Source of the DNA: Pedinophyceae sp. YPF-701
Lineage: Eukaryota > Chlorophyta > Pedinophyceae
Assembly (NCBI GenBank): GCA_916048055.1
Contig: CAJZHL010000013.1
Span: 806,001 to 870,000 of the forward strand
Direction of reading: 5' to 3'
DNA: 64,000 nt
In this document: in pieces, positions 22,736 through 32,789 of the stretch
Numbering within the stretch: position 1 is the first letter of the stretch
Layout: every line of letters begins with the position of its first letter
Program-made: the position numbers and the translations under genes
Notes under the pieces: model-generated
Told to the model about the DNA's origin: nothing
The model's input: the letters and a program-made list of their open reading frames with translations, nothing else
The model's database searches: none

Positions 22736-23223
22736 GGCAGCGGGTCGGACAGCGAGTGAGCTCGGCGGCGCGGACGCTGGCGGCGGACCTACCGCCGCGC
22801 GAGCGACAGCATCAATCAATACACCACCACTGCATGACAGACGGGGAGCAGGTGGTATAAGCATGATCCGCCAGCGGAGCGAGCCGCGACAGCGCATCGA
22901 CGGGCATGTGTCTGTGAGTGCGCGCGCGGCTGCTGTCGGCCGTCACGTGTCGCCTTGGTCGCTGTGGGCGTTTGCGACAGTCGCTGTGTCAGTGCGGGGG
23001 GGGGTTGCGTGTCGCTCGGGTGTACAGGGGCGAGACGAGGCCGCGCGCGTGAGGTCGGTGGATCGGCGGCGCTGCGGTGCAGGCACGAGGCGACCACGTC
23101 AGGGCGAGGAAGGGGTCCTGACTCACGTGGGGGGGGGTGTCATGCGGGAGTGCCGTGGCGGCGACATGCACGACGCGGTGGGCTGGAGCTGCGCACTTTT
23201 CTCTCGTACACACAGAGGGCATC
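22736..23223. other. Spacer before LRR gene 4
   Basis: At 22743-22762 is a 20-bp match to the TOC34 stop region (GGGTCGGACAGCGAGTGAGC), apparently a fourth trace of the duplicated unit. The rest is probably leader and promoter of LRR gene 4; no gene is seen. Confidence 0.55.
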
Positions 23224-26200
23224 ATGGGATCGCGACGCAGGAAAACCGGTGCCGGCGCGGTAAAGGGGGGCAAGGTGGGAACAGAACGGTCACAGTGCTT
23301 TTTCCCGACTGCGTCGTTTGTGCTCCATATTTCGATGGTGCTTGGGACGCTTGTTATGTTTCAACGATCCAGTTTCCGGCGTGTTAAGCGAACTGCGCCG
23401 CACGATGCGTCTGGCGCGGCGCCTCGTAGTTGGCCATCCAGGCGATGGCGTTTCTCTCCTGCCCGGCCCGTTCCGCGAGCCTCTCTGCATCTCAAGCTCT
23501 CTGTGCGATATCCAGCTACGCGACAAGTCTGCCTAGTTGCTTGGTTCGCGCCAGGGGGCACCACACGGGACCGGTTGCAGAGATTGTCGTTGCTAGCCAG
23601 CTCGTTGCGCATCGACGCAAGCGCGTTGGACAGTATGACTCCTGTGCGTCGCTTGTTCACCACACATTGTGTCGAACCCGTCGTCGCAGACACCCTCGGC
23701 ACCCTCCCTGACGGACCTCTTCGAGGTCCAGCGTCTGTTCGACTTCATCCCGCCCTCCGCCGCCGTCGGGCTCGCTTCCACCTGCTGGTCCGCCCTGGTG
23801 GCGGTGCTGCGGTACGGCTGCGGGTACGAGGGCGTGGCGGACTGGTGGGCGCACGACGGCCTCGACCGCTGGTCTGATGAGAGCAAGCACCGTGTGGCCG
23901 TGCGGTGCCCTGTTCTTGGGGGACCGTAGGAATCGCCAAAACGGAGGAATCGCGTAGGAATCTGAGAGCGACCTACGCGATTCCTACGGGTGCGTAGGAA
24001 TAGCGGAGGAGTCGCGTGCGGGCGCAGCGCCTAAGTCCTGAGCATGTCATTGACAATGTGAACATTTCTCCCGTGTTCTCCGACGGGGAGCGCCTCTCCG
24101 GGTACGCTGCGGCTAGGCAAGTCGTGGTGCGCGCCTGCCCGCGCCTACCCGCCGCCTGCTCGGGCCTGATGGCAGGTGGGGGTGTGCATTTGCACAAGTC
24201 CTGAGGAGCTTTTTGCGGCCACAAACGTCCGCTGCGGGACATTGTGCCGCTCATACAAGGGGGATAGCAGCATCTTACGTTCGCGAGCGCGAGAGTCTGC
24301 ACAACATCGGTGCAGAAGGCAAACTTCCGGCACAGGCACCAGGCAGCTTACTTGCACGGCCAAAACGGGCCTCACTTGGCGATTCGATCCTAGTTGCGCG
24401 ATAATTTCGAAAGGAAACAAGTCAAACTGACCCCTGCGGTGAGTCATTGCGAGGGTTTGGCGTCCACGGTGGCGGGAGCCAACAAGGTGTTCCGTGACAA
24501 GGACGCGCAGCGCGCAGCGCCGCATACAGGTGTGCTCCCGGGTAGTGCCGCGCCATGCGGACACTTTGGTCACTACTCATGCGATTTTGACGGCGAACTA
24601 CGCCATCGCGCGGCTTGACACTGCGTGCGGCGTGAACGGTCTGCTAACTGCTACTTCGAAAAAGGTGCCCCGCCACGCGCAGGAAACGCAGAGTCCGGGA
24701 GAGGGCAAGCACTAGGAGGTCGATTTGAGGAATGAGGATGACCGGGAAGGCTTTTGTGGGGCCGTTGATGTCACCGCTGCGCCGCAGCGCCGCTTGCAGT
24801 GTAACACCTTGTGTGCAGGCGCTGGGCGCGGACGTCCGTGGTCACGGGTAGGATCTGGCAGGCGCGCACGGGCTCGTGGTCGGGCGGGAAGCGCAGGCGC
24901 CTGCCAATAGGGGGAAACATGGCAGCGATCGCACGCGTCGGATTCCTACGTTCCAGACCTCGCAGCAAACGTAGGTCCTACGCTTTTCCTACGGTCCCCA
25001 AGGAACAGGGCAGTATACGCCAGGCGTATACTGCCGGGCGGGGCACTGCTGCGGGGGCTGGCGGGCCGCATGGAGGGGGTGTCGCGGTGCGTGGGGCGGC
25101 TGGAGGTGGCGGGGGCGCACTTCCCGGCGGAGGACGCGAGGGCGGTGAGCGAGGCGGCCGACGCGGCGGGCGTGGTGGGGTCGGCGTCGGACGGGCCGGA
25201 CGAGCAGGTGGAGGCGCTGGCGCGCATCGTCGACGTGGGCGGCGCGCGGCTGCGCGTCGCGAAGATCTCCGTGTCCGAACGCGAGGGTCCCGGATCTCTG
25301 CATTGCAACGGGCCTGGCGGGCTGTTCAACTTCGATCTATTCTTGGAGGCGCTGCGGGCGCCGGCGGTGCGGGACCACCTGAAGGCCCTCTCGGTCAGCG
25401 ACGTCGCGGCGGTCGGGGGCGACATCGAGGGGATGCTCGCCGTCCTGCGTCACGTTCGCGCGCTCGAGCACGTGACCCTGAAGGACCAAGAACGGGTCCA
25501 TTTTTTCGACGACGACAAGTGCCACGGCGCGACTTTGGGGTACGCTGTGGCCACGCTGGTTCAGCACTCTACGGCGCTGCGCGAGATCGAGCTCGAGCAC
25601 CTCAAGATATCGTCGTCGTTCGGCGGAGATCTTGCGGTCGCCATTGCTGAGCGGGTTGGGGGCGGGGTGCTCAAGACGCTGCGCGTGGGCCCCACCCGCA
25701 ACGACAACGAATTCGCGCAGTCTCTCCACCGCATCGACCTCGCGGCCTTCACGACGCTCGAACTGTCGTTCTCGGGCCTTGTCGGAGGAGCGCTGCATCC
25801 CGTCGCGCCGCAGCTGGTTGGGACCGCGGCAGGCAACCTCTCCGCCCTGCGTCTGGAGCGCACCGAGCTCGGCGATACCAGCAAGAGCGCGCTCGGAGCG
25901 ATACTGCGCGGGTGCACCGCCCTGCGGAGGCTCACTCTTGTTCACTTTGACGCGTGGGCGACGATCAAGGACGAACTGGCGGCCGGTTTGACGCTGCAGC
26001 TGGAGACGCTCGTCATCAGGGACTGCGAGCGCGAGAACGAGGCGCTGGAGGTGGCCGCGCAGCTGCTCGCCCGCAGCAAGGGGCTCCTTGAGTTCGAGTT
26101 CACATTCCAAGAGCCCTCTGACGCTTTCATCACGCAAAGCAGGCGCGAGGAGCACGTGCTCGCGCTGGCCAAGGCGATACAGAGCAGCCCGTGTCTGCGC

Positions 26201-26968
26201 CGGCTCGTGATCGACTACGAGCCCCGCGACGTCGCCGCGTTCGCGCGTGCCATCGTGCGTAGCCCGTCGCTAAGCGACGTGGACCTGCGGCTGGCGTCGT
26301 TTGCGACACCGGACATGGACATGGACGAGGGGGCGTGGGAGACTCCGAAGATGCTCCACAACCTTCTCTCGCGCAACACGGGGCTCGAGCAGCTCACCGT
26401 CGAGCTGCGGAGCCGGGGGATGGGAAACCAGATTGCGCAAGGCTTGGAGGGCAACAATACGCTGCGTGTGCTGCAGGTCGACGGGATCTACACGCAGACC
26501 CCGAACGGGGGATATCCCCTGTTCAACTGGATCGTGCGGCTCAGCAACGCGCTTGCTAGCAATCGGTCTCTCAAAGTTCTTGTTTTGCGCAACATGAAGA
26601 TCGGAAAATTCGGAGACTTCAATGCGTCGGGCATGGCTCTGGGCGAAATGCTCGCGCACAACGAGGGACTCGAGGTGCTGCGTATCGAATGTATGCAAGA
26701 ATACAAGAGGTATAAGTTCGACGACAAGGTTGCCCAGAGCCTTGCCAAGGGTCTGCGTGTCAACAGAACGCTGCGGTGGCTTCGCATGGGGGGGTGGGTC
26801 ACAGTCAGGGGCCTGCGGGCCCTGCGCGACGGCCTGACGGGCCGTTCTGGGACGTTCACGCTCGAGCTCGCCCGGTGCCACCAATGGGCCTTGCCGGACG
26901 CCGAGGCGGTGAAGGAGCTGCGCCACACGGGCGCGCACGTGGCCCTCATCGAGACCACTAAGCTTTGA
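23224..26968 (+). CDS. F-box-like leucine-rich repeat protein 4, split by a DNA element
   Basis: First exon 23224-23274 (MGSRRRKTGAGAVKGGK), intron 23275-23689, then coding sequence 23690-23904. A 1.1-kb terminal-inverted-repeat element interrupts here, and the coding frame resumes at 25024 and runs to 26968. Every other family member reads HRVAVRRILPGGAL across this point. If 23905-25023 is removed as a GT...AG intron (GTGCG|GTGCCC ... CGCCAG|GCGTAT), the same peptide is restored in frame, giving 736 residues. Domain plan: F-box-like start (SLTDLFEVQRLFDFIPPS), family block, leucine-rich repeats closest to LRR protein 3, ending HVALIETTKL. If the element is not spliced, the product would stop shortly after entering it, so the gene's state depends on RNA evidence. 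Confidence 0.7.
23906..25012. mobile_element. Non-autonomous DNA transposon with terminal inverted repeats (1.1 kb)
   Basis: The left end reads TGCCCTGTTCTTGGGGGACC then GTAGGAA. The right end, reverse-complemented, reads TGCCCTGTTCCTTGGGGACC then GTAGGAA. Inside the left end, short GTAGGAA/TTCCTAC repeats form a sub-terminal array (to about 24010). The interior is less GC-rich than the surroundings and has only short frames, none recognised as a transposase, so it looks non-autonomous. I cannot place it in a superfamily, and no clear target-site duplication is visible. A second, shorter copy lies at 27340-27644 in the opposite orientation. Confidence 0.85.
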
Positions 26969-27339
26969 TGCAGCTGGTGGGCGATGACGTGGGCACTGGA
27001 TGTTCGGAATGGCGGCGAGCAGAGGTCTGGTGTGAGTTGTGTTGGATTCCAGTCCTGTCATCAAAGCGACGCACGCCACGCTTGGGCCTGCTCTCTCGCT
27101 GTCGCGTAGCACCGATCAAGCAGATGCACGGCGCGACGTGCGCACCGCGGGGGCATCGTCCACCTGCGCCAATGTGTGAGAGCAGCTGCATGACGCAACG
27201 GAGCGGGTCCCTGTGGGACGGTGCGGGGCGGTCTTGTCGATACAGCGCCTGGACTTGCAGGCGCTGGAGTCGGGTGCGGCCACTGACAGGAATGCGCGGT
27301 GCGCGTGTGCGCGACTGCGCGCAAAGGATGCACGCAATT
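26969..27339. other. 3' flank of LRR gene 4
   Basis: The span runs from the LRR gene 4 stop to the second DNA element. I see no coding sequence with support. Confidence 0.4.
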
Positions 27340-27644
27340 TGCTCTGTTCTGACGGGGACCGTAGGAAAAGCGGGGACGTTCGTGGCGGTGCCGGCCCCTG
27401 ACCAGGACGGGGCAGATCTGTCTTGCACTGACCCGTGGGCGGCCGAGGCAGCCGCGCTGTAACGTTCCCGCGCAACAGGCACGGCAGGGCCGTCGTAGTT
27501 CACATGCTCAGGACTTAGGCGCTGCGCCCGCACGCGACTCCTCCGCTATTCCTACGCGCCCGTAGGAATCGCGTAGGTCGCTCTCAGATTCCTACGCGAT
27601 TCCTCCGTTTTGGCGATTCCTACGGTCCCCCAAGAACAGGGCAT
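27340..27644. mobile_element. Short DNA transposon copy (MITE-like, 305 bp)
   Basis: The ends are TGCTCTGTTCTGACGGGGACC...GTAGGAAAAGCG on the left and, reverse-complemented, TGCCCTGTTCTTGGGGGACC...GTAGGAATCGCC on the right. The right ~140 bp is the reverse complement of the left end of the element at 23906, nearly base for base, down to GACTTAGGCGCTGCGCCCGC. The left end matches that element's right end in the first ~30 bp. It is thus an internally deleted copy. It lies about 260 bp before the first exon of LRR gene 5. Confidence 0.85.
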
Positions 27645-27900
27645 CACCCGTCGCGCAAACTGCTTTGTGCGGGGCCGTCGCGCCAGAACGTGTGGGCGAG
27701 CAGCGCAGCGGCAAGGCACGGTGGACGGGGGGCGTGTCGCCTGCTTGCAGTCGAAGCACGTGCATCGCCGCCGTGTCAGACCCAGAGAAGGTTGTACTTG
27801 TAGTGAGACACCCCCGTCCGGCCCGAACACGTTGCCCGGAGCCACGAAGAGGGTCGTGACATGAAGGCCTTGTGTCAACCGGACAGGTACATACGAGACC
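27645..27900. promoter_or_regulatory. Leader region of LRR gene 5
   Basis: This 256-bp segment lies between the element and the ATG at 27901. It presumably contains the promoter or leader; no motif is recognised. Confidence 0.35.
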
Positions 27901-30552
27901 ATGGCGAAACTCAGGAGGCGTAGGCGCGCGAAACCGCCGAAGGGAAATTTCGGAGTGCAGCCGAAGAAGATGTCGGTGCGTGGCCGCTGAGCCCCGTTTC
28001 CGAGATGTTCTGCGCCCGCATCGACCTTGTCTATCTGCGTTCGTTGAGATGCATGAATGTTCGTGAGTGCTGCTGTCTGACAAGCACCGGAAATCGCCCT
28101 CGTACTGCTTGGTTCGAAAGACTGGTTCGTCATCGCTCAGAGGGAGCCTCTGCGCGCTTTTTCAGCCCTCAAGAAGCTATTTCTACCTCACCTGCTTGCT
28201 TTCGGCACCAGAAACATCGATGAAAGATGCCGCGCGAGCGTATTTCCTCGCTGCACTGTTTCGAGGGCAGCGTCCGCCGCGCCCGCCGACGAGACGACCC
28301 TCGCTGCTTCACACGCATACGCGCTCCGTGCAGGCGGCTCCCGACGACGCTCCACGTCACTCCCTGACCGACCTCTTCCAAATCCAGCGCCTGTTCGACT
28401 TCGTCCCGCCCTCCACCGCCGTCGAGCTCGCCGCCACCTGCTGGGCCGGCCTCGTCGCGGTGCTGCGGTACGGCTGCGGGTACGAGGGCGTGACGGACTG
28501 GTGGGCGCACGACGGCCTCGACCGCTGGGGTCACAACGCGACGCACCGCGTGGGGGTGCGGCGTATACTACCCGGCGGGGCGCTGCTGCGGGGGCTCGCG
28601 GCGCGCATGGAGGGCGTGTCGCGGTGCGTGGGGCGGCTGGAGGTGGCGGGGGCGCACTTCCCGGCGGAGGACGCTCGGGCGGTGAGCGAGGCGGCCGACG
28701 CGGCGGGCTTCCTGGCTCCGCGGCCTCTCTCAACCTGCCGTGTCGCGTCGGACGGGCCGGACGAGCAGGTGGAGGCGCTGGAGGGCATGGTCCGGGCAGG
28801 GGTCTCGCAGCTGCGCGTGGTGAAGATCTCGCTGTCTCACCTGGGCGCCCCGGGGCACCTGGACATCATGGCGTGGAGGCGTCAGAGCGACATGCTGGAG
28901 ATCGATCGTTTTCTGGCGACGCTGGAGGCGCCGGCGGTGCGCGACCACCTCGAGACGTTCGCGCTCGACACGCCGCTCGTGTTCGGCGGCGACGTGGAGT
29001 GCATTCTCGCGGCTCTGCAGCAGGCGCGGGCGCTGCGCACGCTGCGGCTGCTCAACTCCGAGACGCGCCCGAACCGCGGCTACGGCGTCACGTCCGGGTT
29101 CTGCACCGCTCTCTCGCGGCTCATCCGCGGGTGCCAGACGCTGCGGGACCTGGAGCTGGCGCCGCCGAACGTGTCGTTGCACGCGGGGATCGAGATCGCA
29201 CGGGCAGTCGGGGAGATCGTCGCGGTGGGCAACGTGCGGACGGTGCGGTACGGGTGCACGAACAGGCTCGACGAGGAGGAGTTCGAGGAGGGGGAGGAGA
29301 GTGACGTGGCAGAGGTGCTGTCAGGGTTCTACCTGGGGGGGGTCTCCGCGCTCGAGCTCGAGTTCTGCCGCCTCACCGGGTACGGCATCTGCAGGCTCGC
29401 CGAGAACCTCAGCTCCATCACCAACAACAACCTCGTCTCGCTCCGCCTCGAGAAGACAGAGCTCGGCGATTCCGGGGGCGACGCGCTGGGCACCATTCTG
29501 CGCGCCAGCCCCGCGCTCCGGCGACTCAGCCTCGTGCACGTGGACCTCGCGGTGTGGTTCGAGCTCGAGGACGCCGTCGCGACGTGCCTCGCACCGCTGC
29601 CGCTCGAGGCCCTCGAAGTGACGCACGAACAGAGCCCGGATGACCACCTGGACGACTGCGACGTCATCGGTGTGGTGGCTAGCCTCGTGGCGCGCAGCGA
29701 GTCGCTCCGCGAGCTGCGCTTCACGTTCTCGTTCGACGAGGACGAGGAGGACGCGGCGATCGAGGAGCCGTTCCGCGCCATTGAGTCGGTGCGGCGTCTT
29801 GCGAAAGCGGTGCAAGAGAGCCCGTGTCTGCGCAGGCTGGAGATCTTCTACGACCACCGCGACGCGGCGGTGCTCGCGCGGGCGATCGCGAAGAACCGGT
29901 CGCTGCGGGAGCTCAAGATGGTGCCTGACGGCGCGTACGAGATGTACGAGTCAGGGGGGGGGTGTATGACGTCCCCCCGGTGTTCCACAACCTGCTGTCG
30001 CGGAACGCGACGCTCGAGAAGGTCGAGATCGACTTGGTCGACATCGCGATGATGGACCAGGTGTCCCAGGGGCTCGAGCACAACGCCACTTTGCGCGTGT
30101 TGGAGCTCTCTGGTGCGGCCTTCGACACCTTCAGCACGGCGCTCGAGATCGAGGCCAGCATTGGGCGCCTGGCTCGCGTCCTCGAGGCCAACGACAGCCT
30201 GCGGGTCTTGATCCTGGACGGGAGGCTCCCGGCCGGCGCGGGGGCAATTCTCGCAAACGCGCTGGCGGCCAACAAGGGACTGCACACCGTGCGCGCGGGG
30301 CGCGCGAACGTCGCGGGGCTGGGCGACCGGGACGCGAAGGCCTTCGGGCGGGCGCTCCAGGCCAACCGCGTGCTGCGCGAGCTGCAGCTGGCGGGCAACA
30401 TCGGCGAGCCCGGCTTGTGGGCACTGCGGGATGGCCTTGCTGGGAGGCCCGGGACGTTCGAGCTGACCCTGCTGGTGGCGATGGTCCCGGAGGACGATAT
30501 GGTCAGGTTGCTTCGCGGCACCGGGGCCCACGTGCACATCGAGAAGGGTTGA
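27901..30552 (+). CDS. F-box-like leucine-rich repeat protein 5, frame broken in a G run
   Basis: First exon 27901-27975 (25 codons, rich in Arg/Lys), 358-nt phase-0 intron (GTGCGT...CAG), main exon from 28334 (HSLTDLFQIQRLFDFVPPS). The repeat domain continues with family features to about 29950. The frame is then lost in a run of nine G (29954-29962). Downstream, the normal family sequence (VPPVFHNLLSRNATLEKVEI...) continues in another frame to the TGA at 30550. Adding one G, or removing two, would join them. This could be a recent inactivating mutation or a sequencing error in the homopolymer; nothing else in the gene is damaged. This is the most divergent of the five repeat domains. Confidence 0.72.
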
Positions 30553-30998
30553 TGGCGCGTGCGGATGCATGGTGGGATGGAGACACCGATGACGCGCACG
30601 CGGTCACGAGCACGGGAGGGCGAGGTACGGGTGTGGGGCAGCGAGGGCCTCAGGAGCCGCTGAATACACCACACGAAGTAGGAACAATCAATCTAAGAAG
30701 AATCAGGAATGAATTACGAATTAAGATGTTCCAGTGTGAGACGGAAGAAGCCTGCTGCCACGCGTGGGCCAGTGCGACGCGATGCTCCGCGTCCTGCCGC
30801 CGGAGGTGAGTCAGTGCGACGTTCGTGTCCAGTCAGGGAGGCGAGTCAGTCCCCGGGGGGCGTTGTTCGTTGCAGTCGTCCGTGCGTCGGCGACGCGCCA
30901 GTTCATGGACTTCAACGCCTGCATAGCCATTGTCAATTCGTGCTTGTCCCCGAGTGCCCGCGCGCGGCGACAGGAAGAGCGCGTCACGCGGTGTCGCA
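30553..30998. other. Spacer between LRR gene 5 and F-box gene A
   Basis: The last ~160 bp (from about 30835) are duplicated before F-box gene B and probably contain its promoter and leader. The rest has no supported gene. Confidence 0.45.
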
Positions 30999-31331
30999 AT
31001 GACAGACCGGCAGGGGCGGGCCCCAGACGCGCCGGGGCTGCTGGCGCTGCCCGAGGAGGTCCTGGCGTGCATACTGTCGAGCGAGAGACTGGGTCTGGAG
31101 GACGTGGTCCGCGCGGGGCTGTCGTGCCGAGCGCTGTACGGGGTGGTTCTTGCTCCAGGGTCATCGAGGCGGGCGGTGTGGGGCGCCCTGCTGCGGCGGG
31201 ACTATCCTGAGGACTACGACTGCCTGAGTGAAGACGATGACCCATACTGGATACTGAAGCACGACGGCATGGGCGGATTGAAACGTATCCTCAATCGATT
31301 GTTCCCAGAGCGCGCGCGAGCTCGAAAGTAA
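30999..31331 (+). CDS. Short F-box protein A
   Basis: This encodes 110 residues starting MTDRQGRAPDAPGLLALPEE. Residues 14-60 (LLALPEEVLACILS, DVVRAGLSCRALYGVV) form a good F-box, followed by AVWGALLRRDYPED. It is over 90% like F-box protein B for the first ~75 residues, then ends in an unrelated 35-residue tail. Bases 31370-31408 match the coiled-coil coding part of gene B (CTCGAGAAGCAGCTGGAGCG), so the longer C-terminus was probably lost by deletion. It may be a functional short protein or a decaying copy. Confidence 0.6.
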   Translation: MTDRQGRAPDAPGLLALPEEVLACILSSERLGLEDVVRAGLSCRALYGVVLAPGSSRRAVWGALLRRDYPEDYDCLSEDDDPYWILKHDGMGGLKRILNRLFPERARARK

Positions 31332-32789
31332 GGCACCTCGAATCGTGAGATCTCGAGAGCTGAAGAAGAGGGGCTCGAGAAGCAGCTGGAGCGCCTGAAG
31401 CAGCGCTAGGTCGTTCGTGGTGAGGACATTAGCGGATGTGTTGCAAGTACAGGGTCACGGGTGCCTCGAGCAGTCCGACACCGAGCAGGTGCAGGGAGTG
31501 CTGGCCGGCGGGCACCAGGTGAGGCACAGCAGCGGCCACCCTCGCTCCGCAACGCGACCATGTGCCGGCGTCGCCCAGGCATCGTCGGGTCCCATCAGGG
31601 GGCCCCTCGGCCGCGCGAACGCATGCCAGTGGCCTCTGGGAGCGTGCTGGCGCATCAGTTCGGCGGATTGGCGTGCGAAAAGTCGGCCCGCGTGTGTGTG
31701 TGCGCAGGAGGTGGAGCTGTTTCGCAGACAGGGGTGGCGGGCGAGTGCGTGGTGGTTGGTCGCGTGAACAGGACGAGCGAAGCGGGGGAGTGCGATGGGA
31801 TCGAGGGCCGCGCAAGAGCCGTGGTGAGGGCCCGAGTCGGGGTCGTTCGCGTGCTTGCGTTCGATGTCTGCCCGCTGAAACCTGTCGTCGTGAAACCCGA
31901 ACAACTCGCGAGGAGCCCGACCGCGCCAGCTGCGCGGCGGGGCGCGTGCGCGGCGGGCGACGCGTTATGCTGCTTGCTTGAACACGGTCGATTCAGTGGC
32001 GGCCGTCGGGACGTACGGGCACGTATGTGGTCTGCACGACGTGTCCGTGTGTGTGTGTGCGGGGGTCCTGGCGCTGTTGTGGACCGCGCGAGGCGTGGGA
32101 CAGCGCATGAGAGTGGCTTGCTGCTTCCAGCTCCGCTGCGGCCCGAGTCAGCGACGCTGATGTGCTGCCTGTACAAAGCCAAGCGAGATCTGCACCCGAT
32201 CATGTGCGCAGGGTGCCTCCAAGCCCCTCCCTGACGGGCCTCTTCCGGGTCCAGCGGCTGCTCGACTTCGTCCGCCCTCCGCCGCCGTCGAGCTCGCCTC
32301 CACCTGCTGGTCCGGCCCGGTGGCACACCGAGCAAGTCATCGCCGAGCACAAGGTCATTTGTCGTGCAAGGCCCGTGGAGCTGGTTCGAGACGTGTGGCT
32401 TGATCGACAGTGCCACACTGTGCTGTATGACTGTGACGATTCCGGCACGTGGCCCTGTCGGCTACTTGCATCAGGCCCTCTACGTAGATGCGCGTACAAT
32501 GCGTGTGGAGTTTCAAAGCGCGCCTGACGTCGCGAACGCGGCCCGCTGCACCGGCTCCACGCCTGCTGGACCGTCCCTGGAAGGCTCGTCAGCGCGGCCA
32601 GGTCGCTTGTCGAGTCAGGCTGCTGAGTCAGTCCCCGCGGGGTGTGTTGCGATGGCGGCACCCTGCGTAGCGTGGGGAGCACGAGCAATGCCCGCCGCTC
32701 TCGACTGCACGACCACTCTCATCGCAGCCGTGTGTGTGTCCCGAGCGATGGCGCGCGGCGACAGGAGCAGCGCGTGACGCGGTGTCGCA
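31332..32789. other. Spacer with LRR relic and F-box leader copy
   Basis: Apart from the coiled-coil remnant just after F-box gene A, this 1.46-kb stretch holds a truncated LRR first-part relic (32219-32323) and, from about 32617, the duplicated leader of the F-box genes. The open frames in between resemble nothing known to me. Confidence 0.5.
32219..32323 (+). pseudogene. Relic of an F-box-like LRR main exon
   Basis: About 105 bp match the start of the LRR main exons (CTCTTCCGGGTCCAGCGG, then GCCGTCGAGCTCGCC). It includes an AG acceptor just upstream (GTGCGCAG), but one C is missing inside FVPPS and all downstream sequence is lost. Confidence 0.7.

Noticed and set aside
24145-24573. 142-codon minus-strand frame inside the DNA element
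   Set aside because: No transposase-like motif, no partner frame, and absent from the short copy of the element.
24811-25650. 279-codon frame crossing the element border into LRR gene 4
   Set aside because: It reads the LRR exon in the wrong frame; the conserved family peptide is in another frame.
28169-28733. Minus-strand frames over the LRR main-exon start
   Set aside because: The same antisense frames appear in every LRR copy and follow the strong third-position GC bias; they are mirror frames.
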